A stretch of DNA of 64,000 nt from Combretum micranthum. Its lineage: Eukaryota; Streptophyta; Magnoliopsida; Myrtales; Combretaceae. The stretch is from positions 620,001 through 684,000 of the forward strand of contig JAMXBD010000361.1 of the NCBI GenBank assembly GCA_024138025.1, written 5' to 3'. Shown here piece after piece: positions 14,011 to 24,982 of this stretch (positions are counted from its first letter, which is position 1; each line of letters opens with the position of its first letter). A program made the translations under genes and the position numbers. A model generated the notes under the pieces. That model saw only the letters and a list, made by a program, of their open reading frames with translations. It did no database searches and was not told where the DNA came from.

Positions 14011-14387
14011 AAGGGAGCATTAGTTTTAAGTCCATTGATACAAGTTTGGCAGATAATTTTCTCCGACTTCTTTGTTCGATCAGTAATACTGGTGGTTGGA
14101 TGTCACAGGGTATCAACGAATTGTGGTATCGCTGATAAAACCGGCAAATTTTCTTCTCTTTGAAAACAATTTCTGGATAACACTCCAGTTAATTGATAAT
14201 AGCACATAGAAAGACCTTATGTTGAATGGTAAATTATGAGAATTATAGAAGAATCTGAAATTTCTTTGCTGTGTTGCCTATAAACCGTTCACTGCTGTTT
14301 TAGCGAGGGTCTCTTTTTCACCTATCTGTAATCCTCATTCTGTGAACATTGTAACAACTAAAATTGTACTCTTCAAGCTCTTTGTCA

Positions 14388-14700
14388 AGTTGCTTAGTTT
14401 TCTTCAATGCTGTGTTAGCCATCCATTAGTGTTTGTTCTTCATCCTCCAATTGATGATTAATTGCAACGAGCTTATCTGGGGTACGGTTTTTTGGGGCAT
14501 CTTTTTCTTAACAGTGGTTGAAGTTGATAGTTGGAATGGCTAGAAAATTATGTTCTGCTTTAGAATTTTTAGGTTGCTGTTCGATGCGACTACCGTTAGT
14601 CTTCCCCCTCTACTTGAAAGAGGTTCTTGCAGTTACTGGAAGTCCCAGTCTGGGGGAAGATCTGTGATGTAGAATTAGTTGAAAATCCGAGGAACCAACT
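14388..14700 (+). repeat. Diverged direct duplication, copy 2
   Basis: This is the partner of 13690-14010 in the same orientation. The best block is CTCTACTTGAAAGAGG followed by GTTACTGGAAG and GAAAATCCGA. Confidence 0.55.
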
Positions 14701-16068
14701 TAGTAATCGTGAACAAATGAAGTTGAAAAGTCCAATGAATCGTGTTTATTACTTTGTAGCATCTTCTAATCTTCGCGAACTGGTACTAGCAGAAAAGTTT
14801 TTCTTTAAAAACAGGATCATTTTACATCATGTTTTTAAATGAGATTACTCTTATCGGTTATTTATCTATTGAAAAAGTGATCTTGACCGAGCATGTATAA
14901 TTTCGGAGTTTTAATCAACTTGAACCTATTTATACTAAAATCCTACTGCTAAACAAAGCTAATCTCGACTTACAAAATTAATCTCACCTAGCTCATGGGT
15001 TGGGATGAAAATAAGATTTTATTTTTAATTATTTTTTTTTTTAACCTTTATGCATTATAATTTGTATGGGATTTACTTGCGTGAAGTTGTCGACCTGCCA
15101 TACCTATTTAGTTGATCTATCACTTTTTATGTAACTTATCACACTTGTCACACTTATCACTTTTTGACCTATTATACTTACCACTTTTAAAATATCTATC
15201 ACTTTATATAAGGTTCAATGGTGGATCTTGTATCTTTATTAGAAGTTACGATACATCTACTTGACACAAGTATTTTCATAATTTGTATCGAATTAAAAAG
15301 AAGTCAATGTCAAATCTAATATACGTATACGTATTTCTCAAAAGTAGGTACTAGGAAGAGCACAATAATAATGTTCGGGGGGCAGTTCATTATGTCGCAT
15401 GTGTTATAGTTATTCACAGTTGCAGGCAAAAGTAGTAAGATACAACAAAATAGTTCGGTGGGTAATCCATTTCTCCATTAAACGTATTTATGTAATATAT
15501 AACTAACTTTCTCATCGTTGCTATAGTCCAAAACATATACATGAAAATTGTCCATATGCCCACCTTCCCGTCGTACTCTATTCAATTTTTACTCTAAATC
15601 TGTGACTTCCAAGACATTAACTGCCGACTGTAGAAAAATTTAAGCCATTCATTCTTAACCTTCTTCTTACATATTAATTGAAATTTTGATAGTGATATAT
15701 TAGTAAGATAAATTAATTAAATAAGGGTGAAATGATCCATGTAGTGATGCATCCGAACTCATGAGCTTATAAAAATTTATTGGATATTATAAGTCACGTA
15801 TTATATACACATGATGTGCAAAATACAGGTATAATGTGTCCATTCACATAGCTTGTAGTATCCGACAAACTTTTTTTCTGCACTTTGATACTATTGGTCG
15901 GTGTGGTACCTCAAGCAAAATATACAATGTTGCGTTGCCAAGTCGGATTGGCCAATAAAATGAATTTGTCATGTAATTCATTACTTTATCATTCAATATG
16001 ATATTAGAAAGTTAGGTTGGATTAGTAGTTCTAGTCTAGAGGGTTGGTATTAAAATTAACGGACCTCT

Positions 16069-16076
16069 TTATATAC
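16069..16076 (+). promoter_or_regulatory. Likely TATA box of the 16168 gene
   Basis: TTATATAC lies about 100 bases before the start codon, leaving room for a 5' UTR of about 60-70 nt rich in pyrimidines. Confidence 0.45.
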
Positions 16077-16167
16077 TTTTGCTTCTTCCACTAACAAACA
16101 TTTTTCTATACTCCTGCTGTCGATATCTGTTCAATCCGAAAGCTTAAGCAAAAAGTCCAAGAACTTC

Positions 16168-16996
16168 ATGAAAAAGAAACAAATGGAGAAAGTAGAAGCT
16201 GAAAATGAGAGCTCTGGTATTAAACAAGGCGTTCCGGTGCCGCCACCACCACCACCACCTCTTCCAAGGAAAAGATGTAAAGAATTCAGTGTGACCAATA
16301 GAGAGATTGCAAAGTTCTGGAGGAAAAAGAGGATGGAGGAAGAAGAGCACCTATTGGCTGCAATCAAGGCTGCCGCACGTGTTAGGGCCCGCCGGTTTTT
16401 GGTATAATAATCTTATCGCTTTGATATTTTTACTAAATTATCGAGTTTAGTAAAATCCCTTGGCTTGTTTCTTTACAGAATTTCGTGCTTCTTATGATCT
16501 GCAGGAGGATGATTACAACAGCTTCCTGGAGTCTTTAGAAGAAGAGGAAGATAATGAGGAAAACGCCCCTATGGGAGGAAGTGGCATCAAACTATCCGAG
16601 AATGAAGTGCGGATTGGCATAAAAGACTGGTCAGTTTAACTCCTAATCACTATTAGCTATATACTTCGTTTTTTAATAGTTTCTGGATTGGAGATTCTGT
16701 AAGCACATTTAGAATGGATTCCAAGGAAATTCCTAGATTGCTTGGTAAATGAAACTGTTCCTCGATCATTTCTGCTTACTCTAGCAAAACCGCCCATCAA
16801 AGCCATCGTTAACTATTGTTCATTAAGGCCTATTTCCGATAAAATTTGCAGGTGGACGAAGAGCAACTATGCCTATCTAAACCAGCCAGCGGTTGGTTCT
16901 TCGGATAATCCTAGAAGGCGTGCCTCAAGCTATACTCCAAATTGTTTCTCTTACAGGCCAACTCCACTGTTTCCAACTTCTCTTGGAGTGTTTTAG
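16168..16996 (+). CDS. Plant protein of unknown function, three exons, 167 aa
   Basis: Exons 16168-16401, 16505-16629 and 16852-16996 join to 504 nt (167 residues plus stop). Both introns are GT-AG. The first is phase 0; the second splits a Trp codon to give KDWWTKSNYAYLNQPA, a plausible conserved block. The N-terminus is Lys/Glu rich, followed by a proline run (residues about 26-34) and a charged helical segment with FWRKKRMEEEE. Exon 2 is strongly acidic; exon 3 is basic, then ends in Ser/Pro/Phe-rich sequence (GVF end). No membrane segment or catalytic motif is seen. It resembles small uncharacterised proteins found across land plants. The 16168 ATG is the first in its frame. The minus-strand frame over exon 1 is a shadow of the proline repeat. 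Confidence 0.8.
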
Positions 16997-18040
16997 GCTT
17001 TCATGTATCATCTTAAGTTGTTGATTTTATCTATAGGCCTTCATTGGAGGGGTGGTATTTTTAAAAATGGTGTGTTCTTTGTGTATTTATTTGTCTTAAA
17101 AATCGATATATCTTGAATGTCTTCATCCATAAAATCATTCGACTGGGTTGTTCAGGGGTTTGAAGATTGCCTTCAAAGGCAAATTGTTTATTGCATAGGA
17201 ATAGGGTGTTCATGATCTGATTGGATAGGATGATCGTGTATGGTTTTAGTGAGTGAAACTGCTTGCATTACTACTTGATATTTCTTGTATGAAAGCACCA
17301 CATGGAAATAAACGTGTTACATACTCTTGTTAATTATAATTCTGCGATCTCACCGTGAAGTTCATCGCCACGTGTTGTATTGCCAATTTCACTATCTCCA
17401 TGTGCACTGGACAGTGGCAGCTCCATCACAGGCGATTCAGGAGTGCATATGTTATGGGGGCTTTTATATTCTGTTAAATATAACACCTTACTTGGACTTT
17501 TAATAATTAAAGCTATCTCTTTCTTATTTTTTGCCATAAAAAAATTTCACGGTTGCTTCGACTCCAGTTCCAGTACAGAAGATCTTAACTACCTTCCACC
17601 ATATTTTACTGTGGAGATTATGGATCGAAACCTTACTAGCTGAGTCAACATCTACTCATCTAATGATAATTAAAACCGTTTAAACCATCTATTTAAAGGA
17701 TGAAATGATGGTTCCAATTAAAAATATTTATAATTGCATATACAGAAGGGGTGGAATAAATATTCCCCTACTCTTATATTTGATTGGTGGAATCACTGTT
17801 CCGAGAATTAATATTGTTCCAAAATAAACAATTTCAATTTTTTTTAAGACCAAAAGAATAGCTATATTTTTGTTTCTTCTAGCATATTTCTATATGTAAT
17901 CATAAGACCATAAAATAACTATTAAAAATAGCTGTTATATATGAATTCCATCCTTCAAGAATACAATTCTATTCCTACTTACTCCATCTTACAAACCAAA
18001 TGTGACTTTCAGGATAGTAAACAGGTCATGCCTTTGTACC
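16997..18040. other. 3' flank and intergenic sequence
   Basis: A plant-type polyadenylation signal AATAAA at 17307-17312 is a plausible end for the 16168 gene transcript. The rest shows no supported gene; frames at 17334-17643 are short and overlap on both strands. Confidence 0.45.
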
Positions 18041-18048
18041 CGGTGATT

Positions 18049-18825
18049 AGGGATGCAATCAAGGCAGGTTTGTGATGGGTCATATAAAACCCGAATCCGA
18101 TTCAGTTTCCTATAGGATTGGCCAAACCTGACTCGCGACCCTATATGATTTCATGTATAATACCTAAACCTGCTCCTATAGGGTTATGGTCTCGATCCAT
18201 CCCGCCCCTTCCTGCCTCGTTGACCCGATTTTCTTTTTACAATTTTTTCCTTTTTCGTTCTTTTTATTCATTATTTGTCTATTTGTTTTCATGATGTATA
18301 TTCTCCATTTTATTTATTTGTTTCAATTTTTTTCATTTGATGGTAAAATTACACATAAAAAAAAGTCAGTAAACTAAACAATTGATTTTTTATGTATGAC
18401 AATCAATTATTTATAATACAACATAGTATAATTTACTTTACTTGAGGACCGACATAGATACATAAATAAGAGTATTTCCTCTTATTAATCATAAAAAAGC
18501 ATGACATTTTTAATTGGATAAAAAAATAAATTATATAATCATAGATCTATAAAAATAATAAAAAATGGATAATTTCAAGTTTTGATTTTGTGAAATTGTA
18601 TTTTATTTTTAGTAATCTTATCGGGTTAGGTCAATCCTATAGAGTCATAATTATAGTCGATCTTATAGAGTCATAACTATGACCCGAACTCGATCCATGA
18701 CCGTATAAGATTGTAAAATTTTTTTCCAAACCTGTCTCATAACCCTATAGGGTTTGATCCTATAGGATTTTTGGCAGGTTGGACGAGTCGGGTACCTCAC
18801 AATGACTTATCCAGTTGCATCCCTA
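18049..18825. mobile_element. Non-autonomous hAT element (MITE)
   Basis: The ends are AGGGATGCAA and its inverse TTGCATCCCTA, a typical hAT terminal repeat. They are flanked by CGGTGATT (18041-18048) and CGGTGACT (18826-18833), an 8-bp target duplication with one mismatch. The 777-bp interior is palindrome-rich, with repeated CCTATAGG-type words and CCCGA/TCGGG pairs near the ends. It encodes no transposase, so it would have been mobilised in trans. Confidence 0.8.
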
Positions 18826-19008
18826 CGGTGACTAAAGAACTCATGTGCTTTAAGCTAAAAATAAATAAATAAATGAACTCTTGTGCTTTTGCTTTTTACA
18901 TGCCTCGAGCCCAACATGATTCATGCTTGCTGGAAACACGGAGCCCAATTATTATGGACTACTTCTATTCTATCCATTTATTCATGTGTCATGTTCACAT
19001 GGGCTACA

Positions 19009-19061
19009 TCACCTCCTCCTCCTCTTCTTCTTCTTCTTCGTTTTTTTTTTTTTTTTTTTTT
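19009..19061 (-). repeat. Microsatellite next to a LINE poly(A) tail
   Basis: On the + strand a (TCC)n-(TTC)n tract at about 19015-19040 runs into 21 T residues (19041-19061). Read on the minus strand this is a poly(A) tail followed by a GAA/GGA microsatellite. Confidence 0.7.
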
Positions 19062-19650
19062 CCGGTAGGGTTAAAACTTTCATTCAAGATAAAAAAACAA
19101 GTTCATAAAAAAATAAGCTTGGTTTCCATGGAGGCTCATCGGATCTACTAGCCTCTAATATGGGTTGTACATGATTCGAAAAACAAAAAATGAAGCACAA
19201 CAAAGAGAGATCAAAATTGGCCATGTCCATGAGATGTTGAGGAATCTTGTCCAGGCCTATCTTGCAATGCTGTCCGCAAACACGTTGAAATCTCTAGGGA
19301 CAGAGATAATCGTGAGGTCTTTTAGGATTAGTAGCTTATCCTTGCAAATAGTTAAAAGATTAAGAAAAGGAGATGGAGGAGATAAGTTTGTGTTGTTTAG
19401 CAGCTTGACAATAGATGGTGAGTCAGCTTCAAAAATAACATGTGTAAAATTATTTTCAATGCTCTTCTTAGCAGCTTCTAAAATGGATAAGATCTCGGCT
19501 TCTAATGGGGAGGACTAGGCAATCTGTTTGCAAAAGCCCGTAACAATTCTCGCTTGGTAGTCTCTACAAACACTGCCAATGGCTACTCTTCTATGCCTGC
19601 TTGAAACGGTCGCATCGCAATTGAATTAAATTATATCTTTAAGAAATTTG
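19041..19650 (-). pseudogene. 5'-truncated LINE: RNase H-like tail and poly(A)
   Basis: Reading the minus strand from about 19640 gives a degraded reverse-transcriptase-associated RNase H domain of plant L1-type LINEs. It shows an EAEILSILEAAK helix, a FEADSPSIVKLL strand-loop, and a VPRDFNVFADSIA block close to the usual N.VAD.LA end. Stops interrupt the frame twice. A short 3' UTR and a 21-nt poly(A) tail complete the copy. It is a dead fragment; the 5' boundary is uncertain (19640-19750). Confidence 0.75.
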
Positions 19651-19659
19651 CTTTTGTTT

Positions 19660-22600
19660 TGCTTTTTCTTCTTTTTCCCATGTATTTAATAAGTTCTTAT
19701 GAATAAGGGGAGGAACCAAGGAGGCAGAGAGGAATATTGGAATTTTGTGTTTTATTTTTAAGGGAAAATTACAATTTACAAGTTAAAGAATCGTGTGGTG
19801 GATCCTAAGGAAGTGTAGTTGGATTACACAAGTCCAATCCATCCTTGAGTCTTTCGGGAATTAACTTATGGTGTTTGCCATCACCTCATTATCAATTGGA
19901 TAATGAAAAATATTATCACAAATTGAATAAAATTAATTTAGAAAAATAAAGAACATAGCTTGGTGAGCTTTAGCACGCTAAATTGATCTACATTGTTCAA
20001 AATTTCGCACGTTTGCTACTACCATTGGCATGTTGAAGCATGCCAACTTCACTAGCCCACATTAAATGGCACAAATATTTACACAAAGTTTGTGTAAAGT
20101 AATTCTACCACCAATGTTGATATGATGAAGAACAACAAATTAATTTTGGCTCTAGAGTCCACTTCTATAATTATGCCATTTACATAAACTTGGAATATTA
20201 CCATGTACATGTGGACCAACAAATACTAAGAAATTATATTGGTGTCTCTTCTTGCAATACTAGGATGCCCCTACAATTGAGCTTTTCAAACCTTCCAAGG
20301 ACTACCTACCATTCAACAAATAGAAAGTCTCATAGCTACTCTAAGACAACAATTTTATGTGTATTGCAAAGTACTAAATTGATAATTAGTGAAGGTTTCA
20401 AAAGATTATAATTGCATTCCTATGATTCTTTGAAATCTACACTAGTGTGGCCATTACATCCAATATGCTTGACAGTCTTGGTGCAAATGGCATAGAAAAG
20501 GATATTGATGATCTTGTTCAATAAACCCTTCAATAACATGACTTCAATCAAAACGTTGAAGTCTGCATTGTCACCAATACATGAAAGGAAGTGGTTCCAT
20601 ACTCTGTGTGTCTTTCACACCCTAAATTATTAGATAATATACCTAGCTAAATGCCTATGAGTTGACCAAACACCTTGCCAAGATACGCCCTTCAAAGACC
20701 GGACATTTTACCTAACAAGTTTGCTATAAGCATAGAGTAACATTGTGTTTCCCATCTTTTTTTATGTCTTGGGTGTATTATCTACATGTACAAAAATTAC
20801 ATTAGAAAGAATTAATATTTAAAGATAAATTTAAATAGAAGATGATCATTGGTGATCTTGCCTTATAGTCTAATATATTATGTATGATGTAGTGGTAGCA
20901 AAAACTTCAAGATCATCTATATCTCTTTCCACCTATCCAACATTGCAAATTCTCAATCTCTAAATTGTTAGTGTTTTAATTAGATGAAAATATTTCTAAA
21001 CAAATCAAGTCTAAATTAACTCAACTGAGTTTAACTCTTAAATGCCATTTTGATTAAATACAAGCTTAAAGTTCTATGTTCGACCTAATTCGGATTGTAA
21101 AATTTTAAGTTAACTTATCGAGTTTTGTATCATCTCGACGTGAGTTTTTTACAATTCTATCACATGATTGACAAGAATATGAAGGGAAAAGCAATTGAAT
21201 GCCATGGATCCATTACATGGTGAAAGTCAACCTTATCTTGCTTTGCAAAATGAAAATGAAAGTTTGGATGGATGAAAAACGAATTTCTATCGTACAAGAA
21301 ACCCTAGGATTCATACTGACAAATATAGTATTTTATTATATGTATTTTTTTTTAAGTTGAATGGATCTAATCAAACAGATATTTCATATATAAAATGTCA
21401 AACTGAATGTACATGAACTGTTCTATCATTTAAAAATACTGCATGTTGAATTATTTAGAGTAAAAATGGGACAAGATCATGCAAGATCGGCTGACCTTTG
21501 AGAAAAGATTTATTCCTATAAGCCGTACGCACAGTATAGAATATATTAATAAATTTTTTTTAATACATATAATTTGTATAAATCAATGTACTATTATACA
21601 TACAAACATTTTATTATGTTTATATTTTACATGCATTTGTATTCATATACATAACACACATATAACATTTAATAAATCTTTTTGCTTTTTATCAGCTTCC
21701 CATTTATATTTAGATAAGTGATGGTTGCTTGCATTCTTTTAGTACCTTTTCTCCTCATGATAATGACATTTGCTATAATTTAATAGCATGACAATGGATT
21801 ACAGCTTTTCCAGGTTGGCAATTAATAAACTAGAGAATTTTTCTACCTAATTTATAGCTGGTTTGGTGGAGATGATCATCCAGTCAACTATCTAACTATT
21901 AAAATAAATATAATAATTAAAATTTTAGTGGTTTAATTACAGTTGGATATAGTGTGAGCTATTACATAATGATGGAATCGGTCCTAACAAACTTAGTAAC
22001 GGGACTATAGAATTACCCAGCAATCTTATTATTTTTGGGTCTTACATTAATGATAACACTTAATAGGATAATAAGTTTTGCAAAGTTCACAATAGAGAGA
22101 TGAAAGTAGAGAGAGAGAGAGAGAGAGAAGAAGAAGAAGAAGAAGAAGAAGAAAAAGAAGAAGATGGATAGATTAATTAACAATATGCAAAATTATTTTT
22201 TAAATAATTTAATTTAAAATGACTTTCTTTTTTGATTGTTGCCAAATGCTAATAATAAGTGTCCTAAGAAATCTGTGAATATATATATATATATATATTA
22301 TATTTTAATTTGTATTTTTGTAGTTTTTAACACATATAGTGGATGATAATTTAAATTAACAATTGGAAGCATGGAAGTGCAGCATGAACGTTTCAATCAT
22401 GAAGATGTTATTCGATTTGCTTACTTTTAAGGCTTTAATTTGGCAATATACATACATATATATATATATTACTTATTATTGATGTATTTACACGAAGTTT
22501 GTTTCCATTTTTCTTTTCAAAAATATCACTACCGTTGACTTTTGGATATCATTGTGGTTATGTTAGTTTTAATTTGGAGGTTAAAAGCTAATGACGACCG

Positions 22601-22833
22601 TTGATATTTTGAAAAATAGTTTAATTTAAAAAAATAAAAAAATTCTATATTATGAATTATTCTTTTTCCGTCAAGTAATGCTTTCAGATATAATCATTCC
22701 TGTAATTTTCATGCCAAAAGGAAAAAAGGAAAATATCAGGAGTAAACCATTTTTCTTGGCTATAATTAAACATATTTTAACGACAAAATACAATAAAAAA
22801 TCCTAAATGTGCTCAGTTTTAACAATGAAATAT
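19660..22833. other. Intergenic, probably decayed repeats
   Basis: No intact gene is seen. On the minus strand around 20130-20160 a broken frame reads VDSRAKINLL, which faintly resembles the active-site region of a retrotransposon aspartic protease (VDSGATHNF-type), but the key Gly is absent. Sequence composition between 19750 and 20650 is less simple than its surroundings, suggesting an old element. A GA/GAA microsatellite lies at 22108-22164 and an AT run near 22277. Confidence 0.35.
22108..22164 (+). repeat. GA and GAA microsatellite
   Basis: About ten GA units run directly into about twelve AAG units with one interruption. Confidence 0.9.
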
Positions 22834-22842
22834 TAAAACTTT

Positions 22843-23165
22843 GGACAAAATACAAAACCACTTCATAAACTTTAGGAGTTGTGGGAATTGATACCATGAA
22901 CTTTGAAAGTGTGATTTTTGACCCTGTGAACTAGAAATAATTAGTAAATGAGGACATCCCATCCTTTTCTTATTATTTGTTCATGTAATTCTATAAAAAA
23001 GTACACTTGGAGCAGTAATTTTTTAGTACTTTTTTGATAGAAAGTACAAAATATCCTTATTTGCAAATTATTTATAGTTTAAAGAATCAAAAACTATACT
23101 TTCGAAGTTCAGAGGTTTAATCTGTGCCATTCATAAAGTTCAGGGGTGATTTTTACATTTTACCC
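22843..23165. mobile_element. Mutator-type MITE with perfect 9-bp target duplication
   Basis: This 323-bp element starts GGACAAAATACAAAA and ends with the inverse of GGGTAAAATGTAAAA. The inverted arms stay alignable for about 90 bp, sharing ACTTTAxGA, AACTTxGAAAGT and TTTTTGA words. It is flanked on both sides by TAAAACTTT (22834-22842 and 23166-23174). Nine-base duplications and long arms are the hallmark of Mutator-like elements. It has no coding capacity. Confidence 0.88.
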
Positions 23166-23174
23166 TAAAACTTT

Positions 23175-24980
23175 TTCAAAGCATGAAATGGGACCATAAA
23201 CATGTTATCTAATGCCATTTTGATAAGTGTTAATACTTTTTATTGTTTGGATTTGATATGAGATACCATATGAGTAAAGTTAAAAAAAATATATTTTATA
23301 AAATATATTGGAAATGTTAATAAAATTATAAGATTAATGCATGAAACTTGAGTGAGACCTTTGCTTGTATCATTTCGATGTGCTATCCTTGATGTTTGCT
23401 AGTACTTGCTTATCGTCTTACCCTCACTCTTACCCTTTACCTCAGTCTCGTCCTCGTAGCCTATGTTAACTACCCTATGATGCAATGCAGCGATAAGGTG
23501 AATCATTGTTTTTTCATCTAAATGGACTAGTGGTGACAGCTCCTAAAGGGTGATGCCTTTGAATTGTTGTGACACCCTTTTAACCATGGGTACCTTAGAC
23601 AATTTATCAAAGTATAACATGTGTGGCAACTGATCAATGAAGTCAGATTTCAATGTTCAATAAACACTAAGGTTAGAATGTAAGGTACATATAGCCAAAC
23701 ATGACACTGATATGGTTAACATACTAATTCGGTAATCCTCTAATACCATGGTACATAGTCAGGAGAAGTACTAGCTAGAATAGGTGATAACTTTCACTCA
23801 GTAATATATTTCAAATGCCAATTCACCTAATTTCACTTTGTACGTCTACGCAAGTTGTACTCATTCCTAGCATGGGTAGGCCTTATAGTTGCTGAATCAC
23901 ATGATTAGGATAATAATGCTTAACAACATAGAAGCAAATGAGAGGCACGAAGACAAGTCACGTATTGCTACTTGCTTGGAAGTATGTTGGTAGGATGTCC
24001 AAATCATGCAGGTATGACTCCTAGATGACTTGTCTATCAAGAAGTTAGTAAGTATATAAGTGAACAAGCAATATGTACATAAAAAGTCTATAAAATGTGA
24101 GACTCACATTTGCTTGGAAACTTAACAATTGAAGCATGCTCTGAGCCTCCATTTATAGCCCCTATTGTTGTTATGAGTACATTTCATTATCCATGGCTTT
24201 AAATCTAAATCAATCGCTTTAAAGTTGTAGTGGTTTATGCTCTATCACTCGAGCTGAGTTACCATCACTCATTTTTTGCTCATACTCGAACGTTGCAATT
24301 TCATTGCCTTCTCAATGAAAAATGACACATATTTCATACACTTCTTCTTTTTGAAACTTTTAAGATTTTAACTTTTCAAATGTGTGATTTATTTATTTAT
24401 TTTAAAATATGACAAGCAAATGCATATTAAACGAAAATAACAAATTTGCAATCAAGAAAACTTATCTATAGTGCTCTCAGTCTCACCATTCGAATAAAAC
24501 CCGAATCACTTATCAAGAAAACTTCATTAAGCGAACTAAATCATGATGTGTATTTAAAAATAAAAAGTAAAAACATGAAAAAGAGAAGCAATTTGCTGAA
24601 GGAAAGCTTTATTTTAAAATATTTTTTCATAGCTCTATTAATGAGATCATCAGTTTTTCATAATCTGATTATTAAAATATTTATTTTATTAAATCTTACA
24701 CACGCACATATATATATATATATATTTTTTCCCTGGGCAGGTTAAAAGATTCCAAATCAATGAAATCATAAATGCGCAGCTCGCTCTAGTCTCTAGATGC
24801 ATACGTAAGTCAGATCCGGAAACGCGCATCTTATTCTCTCTCAGTTTTAACTGAAAAGAACACGAACTTCAATACAAACAATAACAAAGTCAGACACAGA
24901 CTCGTGTTTCGATTCCATTCAGATCGAACAACCTTCTCATCTCATTCGTTCTCGTACACATCTTTTCACTACAAGAACAC
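23175..24980. other. Intergenic, possible LTR fragment, then prolyl hydroxylase 5' region
   Basis: A TGTGACACCC at about 23568 on + resembles the terminal words of the long LTR family, but no second boundary was found, so I do not call an element. An AT microsatellite lies near 24708. From about 24770 the sequence turns richer in C and forms the leader of the prolyl 4-hydroxylase gene, with CT-rich patches and no clear TATA box. Confidence 0.4.
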
Positions 24981-24982
24981 AA

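Larger units (their letters stand above)
11687..16067. other. Gene downstream region without a supported coding gene
   Basis: The first few hundred bases are presumably the 3' UTR of the zinc-ribbon gene. Beyond them no reading frame has convincing composition. Two diverged copies of a segment of about 300 bp lie at 13690-14010 and 14388-14700. A low-complexity patch at 15115-15215 repeats TATCACTTT-like words. The region is less AT-rich than the transposon-filled parts and could be transcribed as a long 3' UTR or non-coding RNA, but the sequence does not prove it. Confidence 0.5.

Noticed and set aside
13661..14116. 151-residue minus-strand open frame
   Set aside because: It runs across the diverged duplication, is not kept in the second copy, and has no recognisable domain.
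16131..16367. Minus-strand Gly/Trp-rich frames over exon 1 of the 16168 gene
   Set aside because: They are shadows of the proline run on the coding strand.
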